DNA of 25,364 nt from Folioceros fuciformis (lineage: Eukaryota; Anthocerotophyta; Anthocerotopsida; Anthocerotales). Position 1 is the first letter of the stretch. Each line of letters opens with the position of its first letter. The position numbers and the translations under genes were made by a program. The notes under the pieces are model-generated. The model was not told the DNA's origin. It ran no database searches and worked only from the letters and a program-made list of their open reading frames with translations. Of the stretch, positions 1 through 9,368 are shown in pieces. Where the stretch lies: assembly GCA_049999805.1 (NCBI GenBank), contig JBNGIO010005955.1, forward strand, positions 1 to 25,364, written 5' to 3'.

Positions 1-120
1 CAGTCGGGACTCTGTGAGTCCGTTTGGCAGTCGGGACTCTGTGAGTCCGTTTGGCAGTCGGGACTCTGTGAGTCCGTTTGGCAGTCGGGACTCTGTGAGT
101 CCGTTTGGCAGTCGGGACTC
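1..120. repeat. 27-bp tandem repeat array at window edge
   Basis: Four identical 27-bp units start at 1, 28, 55 and 82, followed by a 12-bp partial unit at 109-120. Each unit begins CAGTCGGGACTCTGTGAGTC and ends CGTTTGG. The units show no differences, so the array is young or kept homogeneous. It touches the window edge, so its full length is unknown. After position 120 the sequence changes to unrelated GC-rich DNA. No coding sense is apparent. Confidence 0.95.
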
Positions 121-1741
121 CCAACGGCCAGCAGAAACGGGGTTCTAAGGCTGGCCCCGTTATCCCAAACGGGAAGGGGGGCCCTAGCGGACGATACTAG
201 ACTACGGACGAAAACACGGACTAAATTTCTTATGCCAGATTCGAAATTTACAACTTCCATTCCTAGGTCCGTCTGCACACCTCCCTACTAACCTGATGCA
301 CCTTTCGGTTGGGCCTGTCTGTCACCTCCAGGCAGCCCAACTTGGGACCTACATCGCTTCCACAAAGCCTGGAGCTTAAGTGCTATAAATTGGACGACCA
401 ACCACCATAGGTGTGGCNNNNNNNNNNNNNNNNNNNNNNNNNNNNNNNNNNNNNNNNNNNNNNNNNNNNNNNNNNNNNNNNNNNNNNNNNNNNNNNNNNN
501 NNNNNNNNNNNNNNNNNGTGCTATAAATTGGACGACCAACCACCATAGGTGTGGCATTGTGAGAGAGACTGCGTTGTCTGTCTAATTTCATCTAACGCTT
601 TACTACAAGGTTGGAATTTTCCATCAGCCATGGCTGAAAAGAAGCGCATCTTTGCGGCCTCCGCACGGGCTCGTACGTGAGGGGAGGGATCAAAGAAAGG
701 TAAAGAGGGTCAGCTCTTCAAGGAAATGACTCAGTTTGTAAGCTGCTGAGCAAGGTGTGAGGTTCTTGGTATCGGGTCCTTTTTGTATGAGTTGTCAAGA
801 AGGAAGAAGGAATGTGTTATCTTTCTTTGACGTCCACTGTTGTAGAAGTAGCCTGAATCGGAAGGATCTCTTCCGTGTGAGCCTCTTCACTCACACCATC
901 TCCGATTTTGTATCTGTTTGCTGGGTGTGATGGCAGGATGACTCTTTCTTTCTTTCTTCCAAGGCCAGTGTTGCTCGTTGATCTTGCAGCTGGCTTGGGA
1001 GGTGTCATTTATTTTACTTTGTTTTCCCCCCTATCATATAGTTGGGACCCGAGGGGGCCCTCCTGTCACTTTACAGGGGATCGAAAAGTACCTTATTTCC
1101 AGCTTCTAAGGTTCGTTGGTGTACTGATGATTGTAGGTGCGTTGTCGTACCTGTCTGTGGTTGCGTTGGCGTGCCTTTGTGCTCATGTTGGTATCTGGTC
1201 CCTCCAGCACAGAATTCGTTGCAGTACTAGGAACTTGTTGAGGGCGTAGAGTAGACTTAAATACATCCAACATAGGTCTGCTATGTCCGGCACGAGCACG
1301 ACTATGTCAAGTCCCTGTTGACAAGATCCCTGACATTTAACTTCACTTCTGTGGACAGAATCGCTGGAGTGGCAATGGAAGCTCCTGTAGGCAACAGTTG
1401 GTGGGATGTCTTTCCCACGAACATGGCCAAGGAGGGATGGGATACTCAAAATTTGAATGACAAGATTGTCCTCTCAATCGCCCATCATCGATCTAATCTA
1501 CCTTAGTTCCCACTGGAGCTGTGCAGCTCCTGGAAGTTAACATCTCATCGTCTCCAAACATCCTGTACAGTTCCCGTAAACGTCGGTTAATGGGAACGGG
1601 CATTGAAGTGCTGTAGATGCTCGACAATGTAGGAGGCTTTGGGTCGGTAAGAAAATCCCATCCTACTATTTTACAACGGCACAAGCAAATACGTTTTAAA
1701 ATGTGCTTGGAGAGACTAGAAATTCCTTCTGTTTTCTGTTG
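121..1741. other. No supportable gene; non-coding or strongly decayed DNA
   Basis: Only short frames without recognisable domains are present on either strand. Reverse-strand reading between about 1180 and 1690 gives several protein-like stretches (for example a 63-codon frame ending near 1493), but none matches a family I recognise and the frames shift repeatedly. Part of this could be remains of the same broken locus as the oxidoreductase fragment at 2256-3029. That is only a suspicion. Confidence 0.5.
418..517. other. 100-N assembly gap flanked by identical 38-bp sequences
   Basis: Exactly 100 N are present, the conventional placeholder for a gap of unknown size. The 38 bases just before it (380-417) and just after it (518-555) are identical, beginning GTGCTATAAATTGGACGACC. 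This is the pattern left when two overlapping contig ends were scaffolded rather than merged. The gap may therefore be artificial, with about 38 bp counted twice. A genuine tandem repeat spanning the gap is the alternative. Confidence 0.9.
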
Positions 1742-1848
1742 GAGAGACTAAAGCAACAATACTGTGCAGAGACTGAAGGACAATACCGTGCAGAGATTGA
1801 ACAATGCTGTGCAGAGACTGAAGGACATTACCGTGCAGAGACTAAAGT
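1742..1848. repeat. Short minisatellite, about 24-bp period
   Basis: A unit like GTGCAGAGACTGAAGGACAA recurs about four times with small changes (cores near 1763, 1787, 1811 and 1834). Alternate units resemble each other more than neighbours do, which suggests a 48-bp higher-order step. On the plus strand it translates to repeated Cys/Arg-Ala-Glu-Thr/Ile-Glu steps in a 124-codon frame, but I see no reason to treat that frame as a real protein. Confidence 0.75.
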
Positions 1849-2255
1849 GAAGGACAGGACAGTTCAAAGACCAAACAGGAAGACAGTGCAAGGGTTTACG
1901 ACTCCCTTCGTACAGGGTATGTTGGTCAGCTTTGGGACGTGGCCTTTAAGTTCTTTCGACTTGCACAATACCTTTATCCTGCCTTGTTCACGTATGGCAG
2001 GGTATCAAGATTATTTGGGTCCTGTCGTGCTGCAGAGGTACATCGCATTGCCACTCCCCGCGACAGTCTATCACTAGTTGCGTCGGCATGGCCACATCCT
2101 CCCTCGTCTGCTCTTCTCATCCATTGTCGAACAGCAGAAAGAAGGAATAATATTATGTTGTTAGAAGCCCTGGGGACAGAATTGGGGGCTGTGTCAATCC
2201 TCGTAATTTACGGTACGACCAAAACAAGACGACGTTGGTGTCGGGGAAGAAACAT

Positions 2256-3029
2256 TTGATTGCGAGAGGGAAGGCAATCGTGTGTGACTCGGGTCCTCTA
2301 TGTATTCCTTGAAGTAGAAAAAGTCAGCAGAAAACCACTCCGGAACCTCCATCTCAAGAAGGTTGGTGTAATACTGCATGGTTCGGACTCTGGAAAACAA
2401 GCGGGCTTCCGAAGGAGTCCCCTTGAATGGCAACGCTGCGTGGTCTGTTCATTTTCGTTGATGAGCAAGATGGATCAAATCGCTGTGCGTGCACTTGGAA
2501 CAAACACAACATATTGTGACAACTCACCACCAGCCGGCGGGCGGATTCAACTACTTCACATCCACGATGGGGAAAAGATCGATATGTCGGATTGGCACTG
2601 TACTGAAGAGCACCAGTGACGATCAGCTTGTCGAACTCGAGCTGTGTCTCGCCACTGTAGTCAGCAACACGGATCGCGACGGGCCCAGAATCTGGGCGGA
2701 GGATGTCGATAACCCGACTGCTGCACCTCACATCGGATAGCGAGGTAGCGAGCTTCTGATGAACCAAGCTGCAGTAGCCACCGCGAACCCGCTGGATTGG
2801 CCCGGCACCGAGGTGCGGTTGAACTCGTGCATGTAGAGACGTAGGGGATATCGGCAGGGTAGCCGTAACCGGAGCTGGTGAAGATGGCGGCGATGTTGAC
2901 GGGCAGCCCCTTGCTGTGGCCTCTGCGTCTCAGGAACTCCTCGGCCGTGTCGCTCGCCAGGTCAGCCACACCATGAATACCGATTCTTCCCCCCTTCTCC
3001 GCTTCCGCTTGTACACGTATCGGGATCAA
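2256..3029 (-). pseudogene. Broken FAD-dependent oxidoreductase (amine-oxidase superfamily) fragment
   Basis: The reverse strand carries consecutive pieces, in different frames, that resemble the middle and C-terminal parts of plant flavin-containing amine-oxidase-like oxidoreductases. In protein order they are: VADLASDTAEEFLRRRG followed by TSSGYGYPADIPYV (about 2890-3000), then GGYCSL and QKLATSLSDVRC with RVIDILRPDSG (about 2690-2800), then EFDKLIVTGAL with SANPTYRSF (about 2585-2650), and finally LFSRVRTMQYYTNLLEME and FFYFKEYIED (about 2285-2400). At least two frame changes and an intervening stretch of about 130 bp break it. The N-terminal Rossmann GxGxxG motif is not visible, so the FAD-binding end is missing or lies in decayed sequence above 3030. 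Family assignment rests on remembered motif style rather than a search. It is a host-gene relic or a captured fragment, not an active gene. Confidence 0.55.
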
Positions 3030-3074
3030 TCGCGCTTATTGCAGTTTCGTCCAGGATTGCTTTGCATCAAGCAA

Positions 3075-3690
3075 GCGGATTCGGTTTTGGGTGGAACCTG
3101 CAGTTGGGCTGTGAGAGAGATGACTTGGCTGACATCCTTGAACACGTCCAGCTCCTGCGATGCCCCACCAGCGGTGACTTGGAGCATCCAGTGCTACTGG
3201 TCGCCGGCGCGCAGGGCTTCCATCTGCATTCCCAGTACCGCCGCCAGAGCTGCCATGGTGTCGACCTTGAGCCAGAAACTGGCTTCCTAGATCGTACGTC
3301 CTTCCTGCAGGTCAACGTCACCACAATCTTGATCACACGTGCCAATAAGGCTGTGCAGGCCCGCACCTGTGCGTCCACGAGCATGGGTGCATTATAAGCT
3401 GAAAGTCGTCAACCACCACAGTGCAGGGATCCACAAATTCAGCCCACTCTGAGCTGCTTAGAATACTCTAACACGGTGACATGGTTGAAGGCAAGGCTGG
3501 AGAAGGGCGCAGTGGCAGGCTCGGCGGCCAGTATCTCCTTGGCAGCCTCAGGAGCTATGGCACTCCAGTTGTTTCCAAAGCCGTGCAAGAATTGAACCAG
3601 GCCAGGACAGAAATCCGCCGTAACCTGTGCAACAGACAGTCTAGGTTTCTCTGGTTGGGATTGAGAAGATGCGGAGACCTTATCGTCACA
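3075..3690 (-). pseudogene. Unrecognised degenerate coding stretch upstream of the oxidoreductase relic
   Basis: Reverse-strand frames here look protein-like but are interrupted. From about 3690 down to 3439 one frame reads through CPGLVQFLHGFGNNWSAIAPEA and VTVLEYSKQL. A second frame then gives EWAEFVDPCTVVVDDFQLI (about 3390-3450). A third gives LHSLIGTCDQDCGDVDLQEG, KVDTMAALAAVLGMQMEALR and ASQELDVFKDVSQVISL (about 3090-3360) with two in-frame TAG codons. I do not recognise the family. The stretch lies directly upstream, in the same direction, of the oxidoreductase pieces at 2256-3029, so it may be the N-terminal part of the same locus or an independent captured gene. Confidence 0.3.
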
Positions 3691-3842
3691 TGGAGCAGAC
3701 TCTCTCTCCTCTCCTCTCCGGTCGGCAGTGGGCAAGATCTTCATCAGTTTGATCGCACAAATTCAGTTGGACGTCGTCCCCCATGGAGCACACCGCTCTC
3801 GGCTATGGTGTGGCGTTTGTCCTTCGTTGTTGGGGCAAGCCG

Positions 3843-3859
3843 CTCTCTCTCTCTCTCTC
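3843..3859. repeat. CT dinucleotide microsatellite
   Basis: A run of eight CT units plus one C (17 bp) lies between CCG and CGC flanks. It is a simple-sequence repeat with no other feature attached. Confidence 0.9.
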
Positions 3860-3899
3860 GCCGCATACGAATCAGCTCGTTCAAGCCTGGTGCGTTTGG

Positions 3900-4948
3900 C
3901 GGTTGCTGACAACCAAGTGCTGGAAAGGCTGCTTTACGTCATTCGGTCAAGATTTAACATGTTCAGAAGGTTCAAGAGACAGCAGGGCGGTCAAAGTGGC
4001 CACCACTTTGGGCGGAATTGCAGGAATGCAAGATGCTAGGTGCATGCTTGTTGTCCTCGCCATCGGCTCGGGCGGCGCTGTCTGGCTGCCTCACCCATCA
4101 GAAAGGAAGGACAACTTTACAACTGTAGTGATCTCCGCACTGGTGAGCAAGGTGTGTTCCATACGAGACGGCAATTGATTTGCTCTGCAACTGCCTTTCA
4201 AAGGCGGCCAGTGCTTTTTCCATGCGACAACTTTTCAACCTTTTAGGTCACATTACTTTACACAAGTAATGAGTGACACGCGGGCACCGTGTTTTCTCGG
4301 CCATGCTCCTGCTTGCCCGCGGTGTAGGTGGGAGATCAACTTGTATAACTGCAAAGGGCGTTCCTCGATAGTGACAATCGACTACGGTCTGCTGGCTGCC
4401 GCCAAATAGACTCCGGATCCAACCACCTCGGGAAGGGTGGGCAAAGGCATCTCATGTCATGTGATGGGAGCTCGGAGAAAACATTCCGCTGTAGACTTGG
4501 CCTACCTCTCGAAATGCAGGCATGCATGTACAGTTGGCCTCAGAATTGAAAAGTTACGGTCTGACCTACAACTTCATAGAAGCAATAGTGGATGTCTGTC
4601 TTCGACAATAAGTCTAAGGTGCCATCGGATGTGGCATTTAAAGTTCCCACATTGTGCTACATTGATCAACTTGTTTATAACGTTTACGAAGTCTCTCTCC
4701 CAAGCTATGCTGGGAGTTGCTGGGGTTCTCTCCCCACTGGTAAAGAAGGCGATCATCATCTGGAACAGGGCACGAACATTTTCGTCTCAACCCACATTGC
4801 TATGCAAGACTGGAGACTTTTTATGCACCCGGTTTAAAGCGGAACGCGATACGAAGAATGAATGCTTTACCAGTACATAGAACGGGCTCAAGTACCCAAA
4901 TGAGTCTGTACTGTTACAACTGCCTAAACTGCTCTTCTACAGGTCTGC
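3900..4948. other. No supportable gene
   Basis: Both strands have short frames up to 147 codons, but they overlap each other, carry no recognisable motifs and have no consistent orientation. This may be old transposon or pseudogene sequence beyond recognition. Confidence 0.5.
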
Positions 4949-5052
4949 CTAGTTTTGTGGACTACCACGGGTACAAACCCAAACTAATTAATCTGAAACG
5001 TGCCCTAGCCACACACGGCTGATCCCGGAGCGTCCAGCGACAAGCTCTCAGC
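4949..5052 (-). repeat. Diverged direct copy of the C3 LTR start
   Basis: This stretch is a clear but diverged direct copy of 5741-5846. Shared blocks include ACCCAAACTAATTAATCT, GCCCTAGCCACACA and GAGCGTCC. Read on the minus strand it begins GCTGAGAGC, comparable to the TGCTGAAGT start of the C3 LTR. It therefore looks like the 5' end of a second, older LTR of the same family in the same orientation. Similarity fades just left of 4949. Confidence 0.65.
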
Positions 5053-5053
5053 T

Positions 5054-5724
5054 CTCGGCAAATCATTTTTATTGGGGGGCTGAAAGCCTTTTTTTATTTT
5101 TCTACACAATTTATATTTCAAAAAAATATAAAATAGGCCCTTATAGTTAAACTTGGAGGCTTAAAGACATTTACCTTATAAAGGAAGAATTTTTTTTTTT
5201 CAAAAAGAACCATTTTTTAAACTAATTACTCCTAAAACATGAATGCAGAATATTTTAAAGTAAGAGGAACATGAAAATAGCTTGCAAGCTTAAAGCCTTT
5301 GTTTGCTAAGTCGTCAAGTATAGTTGATGATGTTTCTAGGTCGTATTTTTGCATATCCAAGGTACTTTTGGAAGCTAGCCAATAATTGTAAGTCGTTGGG
5401 GAGAAGCTTTTATGTATAAGTACATAGTCTTAATTCTTCGAATCTCGTTGAAAGTTGTTCCCTATTACTTAGAAATAAAAGCTTATATGATTTGATCTAT
5501 GAAGTGTATTAACATTCTTAAGTTTTTAATATAAGTATAATACACATTGAAGATATATTTTTTAATATATGGAGTAGAAAACCATTTTTCTTAAAAACTA
5601 GAATTCCTAGGTGCCCCTTTTTTCACTTCACTTAGAGGCTCAAAGCCTCTTTTTTGTTTTTTAAATACCCCTTTTCATCTAAGGTTTGGGAGTAAAGTTG
5701 TTAAGAAAAAGAGGCTTTGCCGAG
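5054..5724. mobile_element. AT-rich stretch with weak terminal inverted repeats, possible MITE-like insertion
   Basis: About 670 bp is far more AT-rich than anything nearby and has long T and A runs but no long ORF. It starts CTCGGCAAATC and ends GGCTTTGCCGAG, so nine bases (CTCGGCAAA) are inverted at the two ends and both are followed inward by T-rich sequence. The motif GGCT-N-AAAGCC recurs near 5079 and 5638. It sits between the two copies of the LTR-end repeat. I see no clear target-site duplication. A non-autonomous DNA transposon is one reading; ordinary AT-rich LTR interior is another. Confidence 0.35.
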
Positions 5725-5740
5725 GTCTAAACAACTCTCC

Positions 5741-5846
5741 CTAGTTCTGTAGGCTACAACGAGTACGAACCCAAACTAATTAATCTAAACATGCCCTAGC
5801 CACACATGGCTGATCTGCGAGCGTCCTGTGCCACAGTACTTCAGCA
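5741..5846 (-). repeat. Start of the C3 3' LTR
   Basis: Read on the minus strand it begins TGCTGAAGTACTGTGGCACA immediately after a polypurine tract, as LTR starts do. The first 106 bp match, with divergence, the copy at 4949-5052. The LTR probably continues left, but its other end is obscured by the AT-rich stretch, so only the supported part is given. Confidence 0.7.
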
Positions 5847-5857
5847 CTCCCCCTCTT
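5847..5857 (-). promoter_or_regulatory. Polypurine tract of C3
   Basis: The minus strand reads AAGAGGGGGAG directly against an LTR starting TG. This is the expected primer site for plus-strand DNA synthesis of an LTR retrotransposon. A second similar tract, TTGAGGGGGAG, lies at 6011-6021 near the end of the pol frame. Confidence 0.8.
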
Positions 5858-6017
5858 AGGATGTGTATACCTGGTGACGTCTTCGACTTGCGAGTCACTT
5901 GATCATTGTTGGGAGTAAGAAGTCTCTAGCAAGTAAAAGTACTCCAGCACAAGTCTGAGCTGAGTTGAAGGAGAGATGCTGGAGTTTGTGCCAATACTGC
6001 AAATTGAAGGCTCCCCC

Positions 6018-6494
6018 TCAAGCTGAAGTTAGGGAAGTTTGGCATCTTCCTCCCAAGTGAATCTCCTCTCTTGTGAGTCTAATGTTGGCGATGTTCTTCT
6101 CGTGCAGAGGCTTAGGAAGACCTTTGGTGAGGAGGTCGGAGATGTTGTCCGTTGTGCTTACATATTGCTGCAGAACTTGCTTGTTTGCCATTACCTATCG
6201 AATGAAGTGATGTTGAATTTCCACATGCTTCATCCCTCCATGAAGAATTGGGTTATGAGTCATGGCAATCTCTCATTGATTATCACATAGCAACTTGGTT
6301 GGTTCTAACTGATCCACATCAATGTCTCGTAGAAATTGTTTGATCCACAAGATCTCCTTGGGTACTAGTAACATGGCTGCATACTGCGCTTCTATGCTCA
6401 ACAAGCAAATTGTTTGCATTTTCTTACAGCTCTAGGATATGAATGACTGGTTAATCATCATGCAATATGTTGATGTGGACTTTCTTGCATTAGG
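6018..6494 (-). pseudogene. C3 copia RNase H, C-terminal part
   Basis: Minus-strand reading gives the copia RNase H end in order: ARKSTSTYCMMINQSFIS at the right edge, EAQYAAMLLVPKEILWIKQF, LLCDNQ, then MKHVEIQHHFIR and ISDLLTKGLPKPLHE, closing with a TGA at 6018-6020. These correspond to the RKSTSGY, EAEY, CDNQSA, KHIEV and ADILTK landmarks of the family. Defects include a TAG where the family has Trp (after MINQSFIS), a stop just after LLCDNQ and another after HHFIR. The missing N-terminal half continues at 8633 on the far side of the inserted element. Confidence 0.85.
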
Positions 6495-6499
6495 GTCTC
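6495..6499. repeat. Target-site duplication GTCTC, left copy
   Basis: GTCTC here is repeated exactly at 8628-8632, on either side of the inserted 2128-bp element. A 5-bp direct duplication is the standard footprint of LTR-retrotransposon integrase. Confidence 0.85.
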
Positions 6500-8627
6500 T
6501 GTGGAATGATTTCTTGCACCCAAGAACCACCCAAGGGGCCACACATTCCCCTATTGTCGTTGCAGTCCTATGATTCGCTCCCAAGGGAGTGAACTAGTGC
6601 CAAGGAACACTACCTATCACACTCCTACCTATCAGCCGGTCTATAGGTCTGTCCATACACTCACAACAAAAAGGCTAGAAGCCTAGCCTACCCCCTAAGT
6701 CAGCTCGCCCAACTCACACTCCTGTTCTTCAGTCCTTCAGCTCTTCTTGATTTCCACTTCAGCCACTTTCTCCTTCACCTCAGCTCTGCAAACTTCCCAC
6801 TTCAGTCCCTTCCTCTTCACTTCAGAAGCCATGGCCTGGCTACTGGATCCATCGTCCCCCCAGCCCTGCCTGCTACCGACCGCCTGCCACCTGATCCAGC
6901 CAGGGGCCACCTGAGCCTGCTGGCTAGCCACCTCAGCCACTGCTGCTAGCTGCCGTCACCTGGCGGTCCCGCTAGTCTAGTCTCCACCGTAGGCCACCCA
7001 TCGGGCCTGGGGTGCCCTGTCTTTGACCCTTGCAGGGCAGCCACCCATTTGGCCTACCCGGCTACCTGCCTGCAGCCCGCCTGGCTGGCCCCAAATCCCG
7101 CTAAGCCACCCGCCAAGCGGGTACCTGCTTTGGCAGCACCCCCTGCTCCTCGCCTTGCCGGCCAGGATCTCCTCCAGCCAGCCAGCCTGCACTAGGCGGC
7201 TGCCTGGTCGGATCTGCCTACAGGATCGCCTGCCAGCCTGCTACTGACCAGCCAAGCCGCTACTAGGCTGCCTGCTGGAGTGCGTGCCTCCAGTCACGGC
7301 CAGTCCGGCCACCCGCAGCTACATTAGGCCGGCCAGCCCCGCTGGTCGCACAGCCGGGTCGCCGCTGGCCCAGCCATCCTCCAGGCCGCCTGCCAGGCCG
7401 GCCTGCCCTATTGGATTTGGCCAAGCAGCCCGCTCACGGGGCCGCTTGCTGTAGCCCCTAGCTAGCCCCCTCGCGATCCTGGCCAGCCAGGCCTGGCTGC
7501 CTGGATCCCGGCGCCGTGCCTGCTAGGTCACCCACCCGCCAGCTACCAGGTTGCCTGCCTGCAGCCAGGCTAGGCTGCCTCCCCGTAGCCGGGTGTCTGT
7601 GCTGCTTGCCCAGCCCTTGCAAGCGCTCCTCTGCAACCCCTGCTCTCCGTAGCCGGGCCGCTGCTGGTCCGGCCCTCCTCTAGGCATCGGCCTGGCTTAG
7701 ATCCACCCCGGCCTCCCGCCTGCCAAGCCTGACCACATCCCGAATCCGGCTACCGCTACCAATCTGGTTCGGCACCCTCCCACCTGGATGTCGACTCGCC
7801 AGCCGCTTGGCTGCATGGCTCTGGCACTGCCACAGCCCGCCGAAGTGCCCTGCCCCTGACCGCGACCCAGCCCGCTTTCCTCGCCTACAGCTTGGCCGAC
7901 TGGCCAGAGGCCACTAGCCGACCTCTAGCCTCCAGATCCAACCAGGCAGCCAACCTGCTCGACCTGGCTGCCCGCTGGATTCAACCGCTGGTCGGGGCTA
8001 CCGCTTGTAGCAGCTGCCTACTTGCATCTGGCTGGTCTGCTGCTGCAGCCGGCCAGCCTGGATCCAAGCAGCCTAGCCCACCGACTACCTAGTCTGCCAT
8101 TTCGGATCCGTCGCCAAGCCGCCCCGCTGATCCACCTAGGACTGTCCGTCGATCTGGCCTCCTGGCCGGCTAGATCTGCCAGCCCACCCTCCTGGCAACC
8201 TACTGCTGGCCGCTTGCCCAGAGGCCGCAACTTGGCTCCTGCCTTCTGAATCTGGCCAGATCTAGGCCACCGCCCTGATCCTGCCGGTCTGCTAATTTGG
8301 CCACCTGTGCTCTGGTGATCCCTATCCACCCGATGCACTAGGGCAGCATCCCGACACCTCCATCTCTGTCCCAACTTCCACCAGCAACAGCCAGAGGACC
8401 CCCAGCCCTCTTTCCACAACGTCCAGGTTTCCTATTCCTTACCCCGAGGAACCAGAGCCCGTGTCCTATCTACCACACAACCTACCTACCCTATCGACTC
8501 ACCCTCACTCTAAGCTACTATTCTAACCTAACCTTCCAACCTTTCTTCTACAAGACTCACTCACAAATCCTAAAAAAAAGAAAACCTATCATTTCCCAGG
8601 GGTCTGTTCAGCATGTGGAGTCCACAG
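6500..8627. mobile_element. 2128-bp GC-rich solo-LTR-like insertion in C3
   Basis: The insert begins TGTGGAATGATT and ends GTGGAGTCCACA, so it has TG...CA ends with a perfect 6-bp terminal inverted repeat (TGTGGA/TCCACA). It is flanked by the 5-bp duplication GTCTC. Mentally removing insert plus one duplication joins the two halves of the C3 RNase H in frame. It therefore behaves as an LTR-type insertion. No primer site, gag or pol is present inside, which fits a solo LTR or a non-autonomous element. The outer few hundred bases are ordinary. The interior (about 6830-8420) is very GC-rich and full of degenerate CTGCC, CCAGCC and GCCGG steps. The ORFs in it (longest 133 codons, minus strand) are low-complexity and unconvincing. 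Orientation is undetermined. At over 2 kb it would be an unusually long and GC-rich LTR. Confidence 0.75.
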
Positions 8628-8632
8628 TCTCC
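8628..8632. repeat. Target-site duplication GTCTC, right copy
   Basis: This is the exact partner of 6495-6499 and directly follows the CCACA end of the inserted element. Confidence 0.85.
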
Positions 8633-9368
8633 TACCCAGCCTGTGTATGAGTAAGATATTAGCTTGAGTTTGCGTATGGGGTCGCCTTTGCATGCAAGTC
8701 CCAAGGACTTAGTCCCCTTCAAGTATCGAAACACTCGCTTCACGCAAGTCGAATGGGCTAAAGGTGATGTTCACGGCCTAGACTTTGTTGGGTCTAGTCC
8801 ATATTGAAAGATACAAGAGGTTGCCCACTGCTTCATTGTAAGGTACTTGTTGCATCTCCTTGATGTCTTCAAGTGACGTTGGGCAATCATGTATGGAAAC
8901 TTTTTCTCCTATGGCAATGGGAGTTGACACAGTTTTGCATCCTTCACGTAAAATCTCTCTAAGAGCTTATCCACGTGATGCCCCTTATGTATGAAGTATG
9001 AGTGATCTGCAAGGGTATGCTCAAATTGCACGCCAAGGGCAAAGCGAAGGGGTCCCATGTCCACCACTTTGTATTCCTTGGAAAGGAGGTCCATTGCTTA
9101 CTGAATAGAGGATAGATCGTTACCGAAAATGAAGTTGACGTTGACATACAAGGTGACAATGATGAACCTGGTTTTATCCTTGAGGATGTATACGCTTGTG
9201 TCTGAGGTGAGTGGGGTAAAACCACACTTCTTCAAATAGAGGTTGACAATTTCATTCCACGCTTGTGCTCATTGCTTCAACCCATATATGGACTTAAGGA
9301 CCTTGCGCACTTTCGTGGGGTCTTTCACAAATCCTGGTGGTTGTGACATGAAGAGTTCCATAGAAGAA
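8633..9368 (-). pseudogene. C3 copia reverse transcriptase and start of RNase H
   Basis: Minus-strand reading begins at the junction with MELFMSQPPGFVKDP, then VLKSIYGLKQ (stop) AQAWN, SDTSVYILKD, LYVNVNFIFGND, MGPLRFALGVQFE, and finally VKRVFRYLKGTKSLGL and SYSYTGWVGD at the left edge. These are copia RT landmarks in correct order. The catalytic YVDD box has become YVNV, losing both aspartates, so the enzyme was dead or decayed afterwards. Stops occur after YGLKQ and just upstream of MDLLSKEYKV. The frame resumes in RNase H at 6494 across the inserted element. Its upstream end is fused to a tnp2 transposase fragment. Confidence 0.88.

Larger units (their letters stand above)
5741..9368 (-). 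mobile_element. Ty1/copia element C3, 3' half, degenerate and interrupted
   Basis: In element order on the minus strand this contains the end of reverse transcriptase (9368-8700), RNase H split in two (8700-8633 and 6494-6018), a polypurine tract (5857-5847) and the beginning of the 3' LTR (5846 leftwards). The LTR starts TGCTGAAGTAC right after the purine tract AAGAGGGGGAG, which fixes the boundary well. The right side ends abruptly at a junction with a tnp2 transposase fragment, so gag, protease, integrase and the 5' LTR are absent. A 2128-bp element is inserted in its RNase H. Several stops and a ruined RT active site show that it is dead. Confidence 0.85.

Noticed and set aside
1-120. CRISPR-like repeat
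   Set aside because: Units are directly adjacent with no spacers, and the window is plant nuclear DNA.
5054-5724. Organelle-derived (plastid) insertion because of high AT content
   Set aside because: No recognisable plastid or mitochondrial gene or tRNA, and the inverted ends suggest another origin.
7023-8419. Several ORFs up to 133 codons in the GC-rich insertion
   Set aside because: Stops are rare in GC-rich DNA. The products are low-complexity, overlap on both strands and have no motif.
8909-9225. Second minus-strand ORF (88 codons) at 8959-9225
   Set aside because: Shadow frame; the RT motifs are in the frame that includes 8909-9094.
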